Assembly: GCA_019671005.1 (NCBI GenBank)
Contig: CM033745.1
Location: 3,581,146-3,645,145 of the forward strand
Source of the DNA: Hibiscus mutabilis
Taxonomy: Eukaryota > Streptophyta > Magnoliopsida > Malvales > Malvaceae
Length of the DNA stretch: 64,000 nucleotides
Direction of reading: 5' to 3'
The notes under the pieces: generated by a model
What the model saw: only the letters and a program-made list of their open reading frames with translations
Databases searched by the model: none
Told to the model about the DNA's origin: nothing
Made by a program: the position numbers and the translations under genes
In this document: piece by piece, positions 38,385 to 49,771 of the stretch
Layout of the letters: each line of letters starts with the position of its first letter
Numbering within the stretch: position 1 is the first letter of the stretch

Positions 38385-38465
38385 GTTGAGAGTAGGATTT
38401 GAACCCAAGCCCTTTTGGAACAGATCCTTAATCTGGAGCCTTAGACAAAACTCGGCTATCTCAAC
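38385..38465 (-). pseudogene. tRNA-Leu(AAG) pseudogene
   Basis: This is a diverged copy of the tRNA at 36677. The acceptor stem GTTGAGA/TCTCAAC and anticodon AAG are kept. The D-loop is changed ('GAGTTTTGTC'), the anticodon stem has a mismatch (CCAGA/TCTGT) and the T-stem is weakened. Upstream and downstream DNA resembles the flanks of the intact gene ('aagaatag.taatggcccaaactc'), so it arose by segment duplication. Confidence 0.8.
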
Positions 38466-39215
38466 TTATTGATTGAAATGTTCGTTTTTTTTTTATCAAA
38501 TTAATTGATAAATTTGAGAAAAAAATGGACAGGTCTATCCAAAATCTCTCCAATGGCATCACCTCAGCTGCCCGACTCGTTCGAAAATCCGTATCTTTCA
38601 CTTGAAATGCAGGCCCCATTCCATGGCGGGCTTGCCCTTCAATGCCATATAAGATTTTATTTTTTTACTTCGAAAGTAAAAGACATAATTTAGATAAAAA
38701 ATGTTATTTACTAATAAGATGTATCGAGGGAAGGAATGTGAGTGTTTATAGTGGGTCTAATACTTTTAAGAAATATAAAGTGTAGAGTCCGCACATTTGG
38801 ATGTTGATCAAGTTGCTTATATTTATTTTTCATATTCTCTTAAGTTATGCGTTTTAAGCTCACTAAGAGTATCTCCTTCTTTTTCCTCAAGTCTCGTCCT
38901 TTTAGATAAAAATTAAAATTTGTTAAAAAAAAAACATATAAGGTCTCATTTTTGCTTTACTTGGGAAGATATGTTACTTAAGTACAACAATGCTCGCTAT
39001 TTAAATTTCCTCATTTTCCTATATTCTAAAAAAATGGGTTTGGGAAGATAATGTTTGTTTTTTTAAGAAATAAATATGGTGCACGTTAAGAAGTTTTCTT
39101 TGGGTGCATTTTAGCAGGCCTAAAATCATCTTGATATTTTCTTAATTTTAGGCAATTTTCCTTTGGGTTTTCTTCGATTCTGTTCGATTTTTCTTGTTTC
39201 TTTGATTTAATCTTA
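38466..39215. other. AT-rich intergenic DNA, nothing recognised
   Basis: No supported gene. The last part could include the 5' untranslated region of the LINE that follows, whose start is not marked by a clear target duplication. Confidence 0.4.
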
Positions 39216-39469
39216 TTTCTGGGCTATATGTCAAAATTGATTGATTGGAAGAAGCTTATCTCGGGCACCGAGGAGCAAACTCTTAGTTATTTCTAACCGG
39301 CGATTTTGGAAGGACGGGAGGTTGCGCATCCTTCGGCGCCTGTGTTCGACATCGGAATCTCAGAATGGAAATACGCTCTTGTTGGGCAATTTATTGGTTC
39401 TGCACCGAACTTCTCCTCTATGCAGAAGATCATTGAATTGCTTTGGGGAAGAACTCATCGGTGAAGGTT

Positions 39470-40487
39470 AGCTTGGCAGGTTCTAATCTCTATATTTTCT
39501 CTTTCAATAATGCCACTGCTAGAAACTGGGTGTTAGAGAATGGACCATGTCATATCCAGCATAAGCCATTGGTTCTTAGAAAGTGAGAGGCGAACATGAA
39601 AAAGTTAGATTTTGATTTGAGTAAAATGCCTGTTTGGGTTCAGTTATATAATATCCCTCTTGAACTGTACACTAAGCAAGGATTGAGTTACATAGCTAGT
39701 GTTTTAGGCATTCCATTGTATATGGACTCTATTACAGCCGTAAAAGAACGATTAGAATATGCAAAGATGTGTATAGAGATTGAAGCAGGAGTGAAACTTC
39801 CTAAGACGATTGATGTGGTTCTTAGGGATGGATCCATCGCGATTATTAGAGTGATTGTTCCTTGGATGCCTCCATGCTGTTTTAACTGTAAAGTTTATAG
39901 GCATACTGATAAGATTTGTATAGAAAAACTTAAAGAACCTGAAAAATTTACACAAGTCTGGAAAAATAAAGGAGCCTGCACAAAATATGAAAAAGGGTGA
40001 ATCCTCTAGAGCTGCCACTGGTTTTGCAAAAAAGGTTGATTCAATTAAGGGCTATGAGGAGTTTGAGAATTCTTCTGTTGGCGTAATTAAAGATGTTAGA
40101 GAGTTGCAGGGGAATGTTGTGCCAACTCTTGTTGAGGAGACTGTTGGGGAAGGTGATCAGGTGGTTGGAATGGGAGCTGCCCTGTACAACTCTGATTCAG
40201 TTGCAAAAGCTATCTTAGAGTCAAATGACATTGAGTTCCCCTCTCTACAAGATTTTGTGAAGAAAAAAGAAAAAGGGAGGGGGAAAAACAAAAGTAACTT
40301 TACATGCTCTTCTAAGGTGATTGTTGATATTGATGAGGGTAGGAAGCCTAGAGTGGCTTCTTTGGGTGTTGCTAATCTTCTGCAAGAGATGAAATCCAAG
40401 AAAAAGGATCATTTGGAGAAGGCTAAGCAAAGTAAGGAGGTAGCTGCTGAGGTGGCTAATGGGGGTGTGATCTATCTTTCCTCATGA
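39470..40487 (+). pseudogene. LINE ORF1 (DUF4283-like, CCHC knuckle)
   Basis: Frame pieces encode 'LYIFSFNNATARNWVLENGP' and 'KMPVWVQLYNIPLELYT', typical of the DUF4283 region of plant LINE ORF1. A knuckle 'CFNCKVYRHTDKIC' (CX2CX4HX4C) follows at about 39880, then a lysine-rich linker. The frame shifts near 39590 and near 39990. The product would bind element RNA. The stop at 40485 overlaps the ORF2 start (ATGA). Confidence 0.75.
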
Positions 40488-43400
40488 CAGTTTGCTTCTG
40501 GAATGTGAGAGGGTTTAACAACCCTCACAAGCAAAGAAAAGTAATGAGCAGAATGGCTAAGTTAGATGTAGAGATTTTCTGTATCTTGGAGACTAGAGTT
40601 AGGCAGCTTAATGCTAATGATATTACTGATCAGTACAGGGATAGCTGGAATATGTATTTTAATTATGATAGTATTTCCAATAGAAGGATATGGATAATGT
40701 GGAAGAAACATTTGAAGTTCACTGTATTTCAACAGGCTGACCAAACTATCTCAATTCAAGGCCAGTTGCAAGGGAGGAATGTGATGATTACATTAGTCTA
40801 TGGCAGCAATGACAGTCAAGCTAGGAGGGACTGATGGAGTCGATTGAAGAATATTCAGGATTCTATGGGGGATCTTCCTTGGCTCATAGGTGGGGATTTT
40901 AATATCTTTGTTGATGCTAGTGAGAGCTCGAATTATGACCAGATAGGGCCTTACTGTACATCTGAGATGGAGGAATTGAAGAATTGCATGGAGTACTTGG
41001 AGGTGGCTGATCATCCATACTCTGGGCCTTCTTTTACTTGGTCAAACAAGCAAGGGGCAGTTACTTGGCAAGGAAGTTAGACAGGGTCCTGATCAATACT
41101 AAGTGGATTCAGAATTTCTCGGGATCTTTTGTGGAATTCCTGGGTCCAGGGGATTCTGACCATTTCCCACCTGTTATGTGGCCTTTTAGGGAAGTTCAGG
41201 CCAATCGCCCAAAGCCTTTTAAATTTTTTAATTTTTGGACTTTAAACCCTGATTATAACGAGATTGTCCAATGTTCTTGGCAGGGTGAGGTTAGTGGGGA
41301 TCCCATGCAGATTCTTCTTACTAAGCTCAAAAGAGGCTTAAGGCCAGTTTAAAGGAGTTTAATAGCCTTCATTATGGCAACATTTCGAGTAGAGTTGATG
41401 ATATGAGAAAATAATTGGAGCAAAAACAGATCCTTATCTTGAAAGGGATGACAGATCCTGAGGATAAGAAGGTCTTGCAAAAGAAACTCTCAGCTCTTGA
41501 GAAGGCTGAGACATTTTTTTATAAATAAAAAACAAAGGTGCAATGGCTGCATGAAGGGGATTTAGGCACTAAATTCTTCCATACTGCAGTTGCTGCAAAG
41601 AGGAAACAGAACACTATCAGGCTCCTGATGGATGAGCAAGGAAATAGACCGGAAAGTTTTGATGCTATGTCTGGAGAGATGGTATCCTTTTTCGAAAAGC
41701 TCATTGGTTCAATTGATAGAGATGTTGAAGGCTGTTCTGTTGATACTCTAAGAGAGTTACTGGATTTTAAATTACTAAATGGAGCAAATTGCCTTATATG
41801 CAGGGATGTAACTACTAAAGAGATTAAAGAAGTCCTGTTTAAGCATGAGAATAATAAAAGTCTAGGACCTGATGGCTTCACAGCCTAGTTCTTCAAAGAT
41901 GCATGGGATATAGTTGGGGGAGATTTCATTGCTGCCATTAAGCATTTTTTCAGCTTTTCATGTATGTTGCCTGCATATAATGCCACTGCACTTGTGTTGC
42001 TTCTAAAGTGCCTAATGCATGTTTGGCTAAGGAGTTTAGGCCAATTTCTTGTTGTACTGTTGTGTACAAAATAATTACAAAGATTTTGGTTTCCAGGCTT
42101 CTTGTTTTTTTCCTGATATGATCACTGCCAATCAATCTGCTTTTGTCTAGGGGAGAAACATTGTGGACAATACCTTATTAGCTCAAGAATTGGCGAGGGG
42201 ATATTCTAGGAAGTCATTGTCTCCTCGTTGTGCTGTATAAGTTGACCTGCAAAAGGCTTTTGACTCGGTGCATTGAGATTTTATTTTGAAGGTCCTAGAG
42301 ACTATGAGTCGCCTGAGTTGTTTCGAGGATGGATAAAGGCCTGCATTACTGGGTCAAGGTTCTCTATCTCTTTTGATGGCAGTCTTGTGGGGTTTTTCAG
42401 AGGTAGAAGAGGGGTAAGGCAAAGGGACCCCCTTTCACCTTACATTTTTGTGCTAGTTATAAATGTCCTATCTCATATGCTGAACATGGCTGCTTTTCAT
42501 GGAATCTTCAAATTTCATCCATAGTGCAAAAATGTCTCTTTGACCCACTTGTGCTTTGTTGATGACCTTTTAATTTTTTTGCAAGGAGGAGACTGAAGAT
42601 GTTGTCGGTGTTCTAAGTGTGCTCAAAACATTCTATAGGCTTTCTGACTGAAGTTAAATGCTACAAAGACTGAAATCTTTGTGTGTGGAGTCACTCCTAG
42701 AACTCTTCAGGATATCAAGCATGTTATAGGTTTTAGAGTTGGGCATTTGCCTGTAAAGTATCTTAGTGTTCCTCTTGTCACTCGCAAATTGGGGATTAAG
42801 GACTGCCAGGCTCTTGTGGAGAAGATCAGGGGAAATTGAATCTGTGGTCTAGCAGAAAACTTAGCTATGGTGGCAGGCTACAGCTCATCCGTACTGTGCT
42901 TTTTAGTATAGCTAATTTCTGGTGCAGGCAGCTCGTGCTCGCAAAAGCTATAATTCAGAAGATTGAACAGCTCTGTATGAGGTTCTTTTAAAAGAGGGAA
43001 GAAAGTGCAGCTAAAAGGGCAAAAGTAAGCTGGAGTCAGATTTGTCTGTTGAAATCTGAAAGAGGTTCGGTTCTGAAAAGGTTGACTTGTTGGAACAATA
43101 CTTATTTTCTACTCCTTATTAAATCTATCCTTGCTGGTGATGGATCTCTATGGGTAGCTTGGTTAAATGCTTATGTGCTAAAGGGAGAAAGTTTCTAAAA
43201 TATTAGTGTAAACTTTCCTTTAGCTGGCAGGTGAAAAAGCTGTTGAAAATGAGAAATGAGGCAGCTGAATTATTCAGTGGTGTTATTAATTTGAAAAGAA
43301 TTAGGCCTGGTTGGATATGGGATAAAGTTCGTGATAGGAGGAATAAGGTGCCTTCGCAGAAGTTACTCTGGTTTTCCTTTCACACTCCTAGATATTCCAT

Positions 43401-43862
43401 CATTACGTGGATGACCATCTTGGATAGGCTTCCCACCAAAGATAGACTGTTGAGAATGGAGATTGTGCAAAGGACAAATTGTGTTTTGTGTGATGGTGAG
43501 CAAAAAACAAAAGACACCTGTTTCTTGAATGTTCTTTTTCTGTTGATATCTGGAAATGTATCCTACAACTTTGTTTTTTGAGAAGAGAAATCAAAAACTG
43601 GGGAAGTGAGTTGAGATGGGCCACGACTGTTCTGAAGGGTAAATCTCTTTTTGTTTTAATTCTTAAGGTTGCATGGTGCAACTTCTTTTACCATGTTTGG
43701 TTGGAGAGGAACGCTCGTCTTTTTAAAAATATGGCTCGAACTATTGATGAAATTGTGGATTGTATTAGGGATACTGTAAGTGTAAAGCTAAGAGGCAAAT
43801 GTATAGATAGGAGAGACTTTACCAATATACACCTTTGTAATTCTTGGGGATCCTCTGATTGA
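40484..43862 (+). pseudogene. LINE ORF2 (endonuclease, reverse transcriptase, zinc region)
   Basis: The endonuclease part begins 'TVCFWNVRGFNNPHKQRKV' and includes 'LIGGDFNIFVDA' (about 40887) and 'GPGDSDHFPP' (about 41144). Reverse transcriptase shows 'NKSLGPDGFTA' (about 41860), 'VDLQKAFDSVH' (about 42241), 'GVRQRDPLSPYIF' (about 42411) and 'LCFVDDLLIF' (about 42550). The C-terminal part includes 'PSQKLLWFSFHTPR' and 'TNCVLCDGEQKT'. Stops at about 40832, 41886, 42238 and 42274 and several frame changes abolish function. Confidence 0.82.
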
Positions 43863-43948
43863 AGACTCTCTCCTATTAGTTTCTGTTTTCTGCAGCAGTT
43901 TTCGCTGCTTTTGGATATAATATATGAAAACATTTATCCAAAAAAATT

Positions 43949-44886
43949 GAACATATTCAACTAGTAGAATAGATGTTTTTTGTATAAGCTAATTTTAGTT
44001 TGAACAAATAAATGTCTTTCTATTAATCAAATTATACTAAATTCCAAATCTTTTAACCCTAATAAACGAAGTTGAACGTTTTTTCTCGCGAGTGAAACGT
44101 AAAGGAGTTGCAACGAAGACGAAAAAGTGAAAGAGAGACGCTATCTCTATCCCCCGGGAATTTGTGACAAAAGGGTAACAACACGAGAAATGCCAATAAA
44201 AAATAGAACGGAGACAACCGAGTTGGAACCCTGAGTTCACTTCCATTTTTGGACTCGGGAATGATTCAGTGTACGAAGGTATCTTAATTGGAAGCGTTAA
44301 AGAATAGCAAGGGCCCCACTGCATGGATGCATGAATGCAAAGCCATGGTTGAATTGAACCTGGTTTCACACTGGACTGACTTCCAAAGCCCCCACCACTT
44401 GAATGTAGTTGGGAGCCCCACGTATCAAATCCCCCTTTTCTCGTTTGTCATCTGTCATGTGTTCCTCTTCGTAACCCTCCCCCTCCTTTGTTCTCATCTT
44501 CAACCGATCTTCCCCAAACACGCCGTTTTCCATTGCTACTTTGACCATTATCCATCCTTTTCTTTTCTCTTCAGATTTTCTTTCTTTTTTAAAAAAAAAA
44601 ACTCCTTCATGTTTGCCACATGAGCTTGTGTGCAGACAAGAGTCAATGCCAAGTGTGTCCATGAGAAATGACTGTGAGCTTTGCTGTCGACACGAGCAAA
44701 CAGGATCTCCATGCCAAGTATCATCTCAAATCCTTATTAAGACACGTTTCGCTCAAGCTTAATTACCCCATTCGAGCTCTTATCTGTCGTATAAATACCA
44801 TCATCCCCTTTCTGACAATGTGCTTATCAATCACTTTCCCTCATTTTTTTTTATTTTAACTTCGCTTTGGTTTCTTTGTTGGAACA
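43949..44886. other. Upstream region of the DREB2-type gene
   Basis: The stretch is non-coding and becomes GC-richer toward the gene. A TATA box lies at 44790 and the leader is pyrimidine-rich with a T-run at 44847-44855. Confidence 0.5.
44790..44797 (+). promoter_or_regulatory. TATA box of the DREB2-type gene
   Basis: TATAAATA lies 97 bases before the ATG at 44887, a usual distance for a plant core promoter with a short leader. Confidence 0.65.
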
Positions 44887-45567
44887 ATGTCAACATCACT
44901 CATGGGTGGGTTTGGGGAACGAAAGCAACTCAAGAAGCCTGCACAAGCAAGCTCCAGAAAAGGGTGCATGAGAGGTAAAGGAGGTCCAGAGAATGCTCTC
45001 TGCACTTACAAAGGTGTGAGGCAGAGAACTTGGGGCAAATGGGTGGCTGAAATCCGCGAACCCAACCGTGGCGCTCGTCTTTGGCTCGGAACTTTTGATA
45101 CTTCCCACGAGGCTGCAATGGCTTATGATGCCGCCGCCCGTAAACTCTACGGCTCGGAAGCCAAACTCAACTTGCCAGAATTGTGTCCCAGTCGTCGGTA
45201 CCCACCACCTCCAACCTATACTCAAGTTGCTGCCATGGAGAATCAACATCAGAACGTGAATAGCCCAGGTACGGGTTCATCAAATAGCCCGATTATTATC
45301 AGGTCCAATGATGTACAACCTGTTTACAACAGCGACTCGGTCATGTCTTTCCGCAACGAGAACATTGATTCTCAAGGGAACCAGGCGGAGAGCAACGCAG
45401 AATTAGGGGGAAATAAAGATGGAATTGATGGGTTCTGGGAAAACATGTGTGTGGATTTGCCTGTTTTAGATGAATCGATTTGGGCCGAAGCTGCCATCTC
45501 AATAGATTTCCCTGTGATGGATGATCCTGGCAGTTTTGCTGGCAACCTTGTGGATGCAACCGGCTAG
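44887..45567 (+). CDS. AP2/ERF transcription factor, DREB2 subgroup, DREB2D-like
   Basis: An intact single-exon gene of 226 residues. The N-terminus holds basic stretches ('ERKQLKKP', 'SSRKG') that may act as a nuclear signal, and the DREB2 motif 'RGKGGPENA' (30-37). One AP2 domain spans about residues 41-97 ('[19 protein letters not shown]', '[18 protein letters not shown]'), with the DREB-type valine and glutamate in 'WVAEIRE'. The C-terminal half is Ser/Asn-rich then acidic ('[18 protein letters not shown]'), as expected for an activation region. It should bind DRE/CRT sites (core CCGAC) in dehydration or heat responses. Its neighbour WAT1 and the LON-domain gene are also near DREB2D (At1g75490) in Arabidopsis. 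No break is visible. Confidence 0.93.
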   Translation: MSTSLMGGFGERKQLKKPAQASSRKGCMRGKGGPENALCTYKGVRQRTWGKWVAEIREPNRGARLWLGTFDTSHEAAMAYDAAARKLYGSEAKLNLPELCPSRRYPPPPTYTQVAAMENQHQNVNSPGTGSSNSPIIIRSNDVQPVYNSDSVMSFRNENIDSQGNQAESNAELGGNKDGIDGFWENMCVDLPVLDESIWAEAAISIDFPVMDDPGSFAGNLVDATG

Positions 45568-46255
45568 GACGTCTTGCAATCCCCATTGTGCATGTAAACC
45601 AAAGCTAGATGTTATAACATACGTTGAAAGGTGAAACAACAAATACATATTACATAGGGTGCATATATAGGTGTGTATATAGAATTATGACTTCTGTGTC
45701 CTTACCATCTACAGTTCTACACGCGATAGTCCATACTCCTACAGTAACAGTCATGAATACCGCGTGGGGTTTTATGGGTTTGTCGTGGCTTTTATTTGTT
45801 CTTTTTCCAGTTTATGTGTGTATATATAAGTCACGTGCTGTTCTAGCCGGCTTATATGTCAAAGCTTATAACGTTTGTATATAGTCAACATGTGCAGTAT
45901 ATGTCCCGTCATAGAATAATTTCTAATGTTAATTAGAACGTGGAAAATATACAGAAAATGTTGGTTACTTGCTTTATTATTATACAACAATAGTTGTATT
46001 TCTATCATATTACTTGGTTTCAGTTATAAATTGAAGGGCTAAACTTAATATTGATAAGAATCCGTCTTGGGTAAGAAACGTCTGCGATCGCGCACTTCAA
46101 TATTGGACGTTTCTTTTTCCAAAACGACAAAGCTTGTGTTCCCACAACTCAACTTATTTTGAGAGTGATCTTAAAATCCAAGAAAATTTCCATTTTCCCC
46201 TCGATAATATACAACAGAGATGCTACAATCTAAATACTCTATAATTTTTTTTCAA
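45568..46255. other. 3' region of the DREB2-type gene and intergenic DNA
   Basis: No coding frame is supported. The first 300 bases are presumably the 3' untranslated region. Confidence 0.45.
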
Positions 46256-46339
46256 AGGGGTGCCAACATCTGTTCTGAAACCAGAAAGAATCAGGTTCGA
46301 CAGCATACCTATCTTGATTTCCGTGCCAACTGAAGTAGG

Positions 46340-46447
46340 CATGTGTTCTGTTCTTGATACCGAATATATCATGACCAAAACTGGCCTTCCGATTAGAGGT
46401 GGGTGCAGAGGATCCGAATATACCATGACCAAAACTGGCCTTCCGAT
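46340..46447. repeat. 54-bp tandem duplication across the phosphatase/hAT junction
   Basis: The unit 'cgaatatayc..ggccttccgattagaggtg' occurs twice in direct tandem, with CTTCCGAT at 46386 and again at 46440. Each unit contains phosphatase exon, the target duplication and the first bases of the hAT end. Confidence 0.85.
46440..46447. repeat. hAT target-site duplication CTTCCGAT, left copy
   Basis: Eight bases matching 55912-55919. Eight-base duplications are typical of hAT transposons. Confidence 0.85.
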
Positions 46448-48810
46448 TAGAGGTGGGTGCAAAGGATGTTACGAACTTAAAAATTTAAGACCACCCTACC
46501 CCGCAAGGTTAAAGCCATCCCAAGTAATCATAATAAGTTTAACTTTTAATTACTAAATTAAAATATAAGTACTAAATTTAAATTTTTTTAAAAAATAAAG
46601 TACTTACAAAATTCTAAATAAAAATAATGTCTCAAATACATCATAAATGTCTTTAAATGCAAAAATTTTAAATATTAATCAATATATGTCACTTATATAA
46701 CTTGGTTGCTTCGATATCACATTTATTTTCTAATTCTTCTATCAATTGTGAGCTGATATTTTCTGAACGTTACTTGAACCTGCATATGTAAACTTTCTTA
46801 TGAGTAATTTGTATTTTTATTTAACAAATAAGTTTAACATAAAAATATATGTTATTACTTTATAAATAAATTTAAAATAAAAATAATAAGTTACCTTTAA
46901 TATCAGCCCAAATCTAATTTTGAGTACACATTAAAGCCTCAACAGTTTTCGGTAGAAGTCGACTGCGATAAAGATCAAGTACTCGGCCACTAATGCTAAA
47001 AGCATATTCCGAAGGGACCATAGAAACATGAATGCTTAAAATGTACCTAATTATTTGTTGAAGAATGAGATATGTGCTTCCATTTGTCTTCCACCAGGTG
47101 AAGATATCAAAATCATCACAAAGTGGTACCTTAGAAGCTTCCAAATGTTTCTCTAAATCTGATTTTTCATAACTGTGACTTTTATCTTGCTCTATAAATT
47201 GTGCAAATTCTTGGATATACACATCTCCTCTAATGTGACCAGTATCACTAGGCGTAGAACTAGTAGCTTGGATCTCACTATTTTTAGATTCGTATTCATC
47301 CACCGACTGACGAAGAAAAGTACTGATTCTACTAACCTCCCTCTCAGCTTCATCATGATCAAATATCTTTTTGAAATAAAAGTGAACAAGGGCCATTTTG
47401 TATTTTGGATCAAGTATTGTTGCTACACCCATTGGACCATTAACACCATTTCAGTATTTGTTGTATTTGTCTAGCATTACTTGTGCCATTTTCCTTATAT
47501 AATCATTAGAAGACGAAATCCAACTAGATATAGCAAGTCTAAGAGTACAAATTTTGGGAAAGTAAATATTGGCAGTGGGAAATCTTGAAGCTGAGAAATT
47601 AAGGGTGGTAGTACTAAATACTTCTAATTTTTCACATATTTTCTCTACTTTTTATCAATCTTCACTAATTGGTAGATTCTTATAAAGATTATCTTGGTCA
47701 CTCAAAACAACAAACACCGGCCTATACTTTATAGCAATTGCAAGTATTTCAAAAGTAGAATTCTATCGAATCTTGCAATCAAGTGATAATTATTTTTGTA
47801 TTCAGGAACTAATTGTTTAGCTACTTGCTCAAATTTTTGGATTCTTTTATCAGAGGTAGTCCAAAATGCAAAATTATCCCTGATTCTTTGGACACCATCA
47901 ACTAGAACAACACTTAATCCATCTTGAACAATTAGATTTAATATATGAGCACAACAATGTATATGAAAAAACTGACCGTGCAAAAGTAGGGAACCGTAAG
48001 GATACTCTTCACGCAAAATAACCATCATTAGTTGTACAATTATCCACGGTAATAATAGACAATTTAAGATCAAGATTCTAAGATTGAATGCATTCCTTAA
48101 AAGTGTCAGCAAGTACCTCAGCGGTATGAGGGGTTGGGACATAACAAAACCTATCATATACAATAAAGAAAATGTTACTGATCAATTAAAAAAGATATAT
48201 CCTCAAAAGATTTGAAAAGAATGTAATACCTTATGATTTGACTTTGTAGTCTCCAAACATTATCAATAAAATGTGCAGTGACAGCCATATATCCTTTTCT
48301 TTAGTTGTTGGCGCTCTACATGTCCGTAGTTAGGGCAATTAGACTCTTCGCTTTTTCCAACAAATTACTAATATTCTCTTTTTCAGAAACATGTCTTTGC
48401 ATGATGTCTTTCTTAGTTGTATTACGACTCCGCACTTTGAACCCCGGTTGAAGTGTTTTAAAATACTTTCTAAAACCACAATGCTCAACCATGCTAATGG
48501 GGTACTCATGCAGAATAATCATATTTGCCAAGTCTCTTCTCCCATCCTCTTGGTGGAACTCATATGGTGTCAAAGTCAATATGTCACTTTTGTCGGTAGG
48601 ATTAGCCTTTACGCCAAACAATCTAGTTTGTTGTATATCTTGACATACTCTTTTGGACAAATTTTTATATGTTCTTTCAAATGGGTTGTTCCAACTCTTC
48701 TTCCGCTAGTAAGAATCTTGGAGCAATGATTGCACTCGGCTTTTATGGCATCACCGACTCTCTTTCTTGTGAAATTGTTCCAAATTGATGATGTACTTCT
48801 ACCAGCTAAA

Positions 48811-48815
48811 GGTAG
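48811..48815. repeat. Target-site duplication GGTAG of solo LTR A, left copy
   Basis: Matches 54828-54832. Removing the LTR plus one copy keeps the hAT transposase reading frame. Confidence 0.9.
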
Positions 48816-49685
48816 TGTAACACCTCAATTTTCCCCCAAATTAAAAAACCCTAATTTGATTGAAATCCCCAATTTGTAACCCAAATTTTTTGGGAATTTA
48901 AATTTAAAATCCTAATAGAATTTCAGTGTCCTAATTGAGAATTTTGGAACTTCGATGACTTTTATAAAAGCGGGTAAAATTTAAAACCCTTGTTGGGTAA
49001 TTTACCCTTTTTAGTTGGGTATTAAATCTCTTTTTCTCTAACCCTAGCACTCTTCAGCTTCTATTCTTTCCCACCTCAGCTGCATCCAATCTCTCTTTCT
49101 CACCCTCTTTCCTATTTCGATAACCACCCACCTTCTTCCCTAAATTTCCGATCAAGCTTCGATTGGGGCCTTAACACCGGCCGGTTGTAAATCAAAAACC
49201 ACCAGTATTCTCCCCATTACCGTCCGTTTGAAACCCGCACTTCGGATTGCTCTCGTCGGTCGTCCTTTGCTCGGAATCTGAGCAAAACACTTCGGTTTTG
49301 CTTTAGAAATTCCCCACGTCACCGTCCTTTGCCTTAGTGAGTTGGGTAAAGCTTTGTAGCCTTTGTTTTGGCTTTCTATTCGTTTGGGTTGTGTTTTAAT
49401 CTCATTTTCCTTCATGTTTCAGTCGGATTTTGACCTTGGTGGTCACCGGAAGCATCGCCGGCGGCCGGCGCTAGCAAGGGTATTAAACCCTAAGTTTGTT
49501 GGTTTGCAAAGAAGGGGACGGTTTCATGGGCCAATGTGTGTGGGTGAGGGATTGGGGTAAACCCAATCGGTTTGTGGACCGTGAACGAGAGCCCGAACCG
49601 GTCTATTAGACCAAATCGAATTGAAACAGTAATGAACCAAACCGTGTAGATTAAACCGTCAGACCCATTGGCTGACCTAAACCGA

Positions 49686-49771
49686 GTGACGTAAGCGATG
49701 ACGTCAGCAGTGACGTAAGTGATAACGTTGGCAGTGACATAAGCAATGATGTCAGTAGTGACGTGAGCGAT
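49686..49771. repeat. 24-bp tandem repeat with paired TGACGT motifs, left part
   Basis: Units start at 49695, 49719, 49743 and 49767, each 24 bases of the form 'GCGATGACGTCAGCAGTGAC' followed by GTAA or similar. TGACG is the core of TGA-type bZIP (as-1) sites. The array continues at 53400 on the other side of solo LTR B, exactly in register. Confidence 0.85.
49767..49771. repeat. Target-site duplication GCGAT of solo LTR B, left copy
   Basis: Matches 53395-53399. The 24-bp array is in register when LTR B and one copy are removed. Confidence 0.85.

Larger units (their letters stand above)
39216..43948 (+). mobile_element. L1-type LINE (non-LTR retrotransposon), decayed
   Basis: Two coding parts occur in plant L1 order: an ORF1 with DUF4283-like and CCHC knuckle regions, then an ORF2 with APE-type endonuclease, reverse transcriptase and a C-terminal zinc-binding (zf-RVT-like) region. 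There are no LTRs. The 3' end is A-rich ('atatatgaaaac..ccaaaaaaa'). Many stops and frame changes show an old or unselected copy. Exact ends are approximate because I could not find a target-site duplication. Confidence 0.85.

Noticed and set aside
49152..49560. Possible small gene on either strand in solo LTR A
   Set aside because: Both strands are open by chance in a GC-richer tract; there is no motif and it lies within LTR boundaries supported by target duplications.
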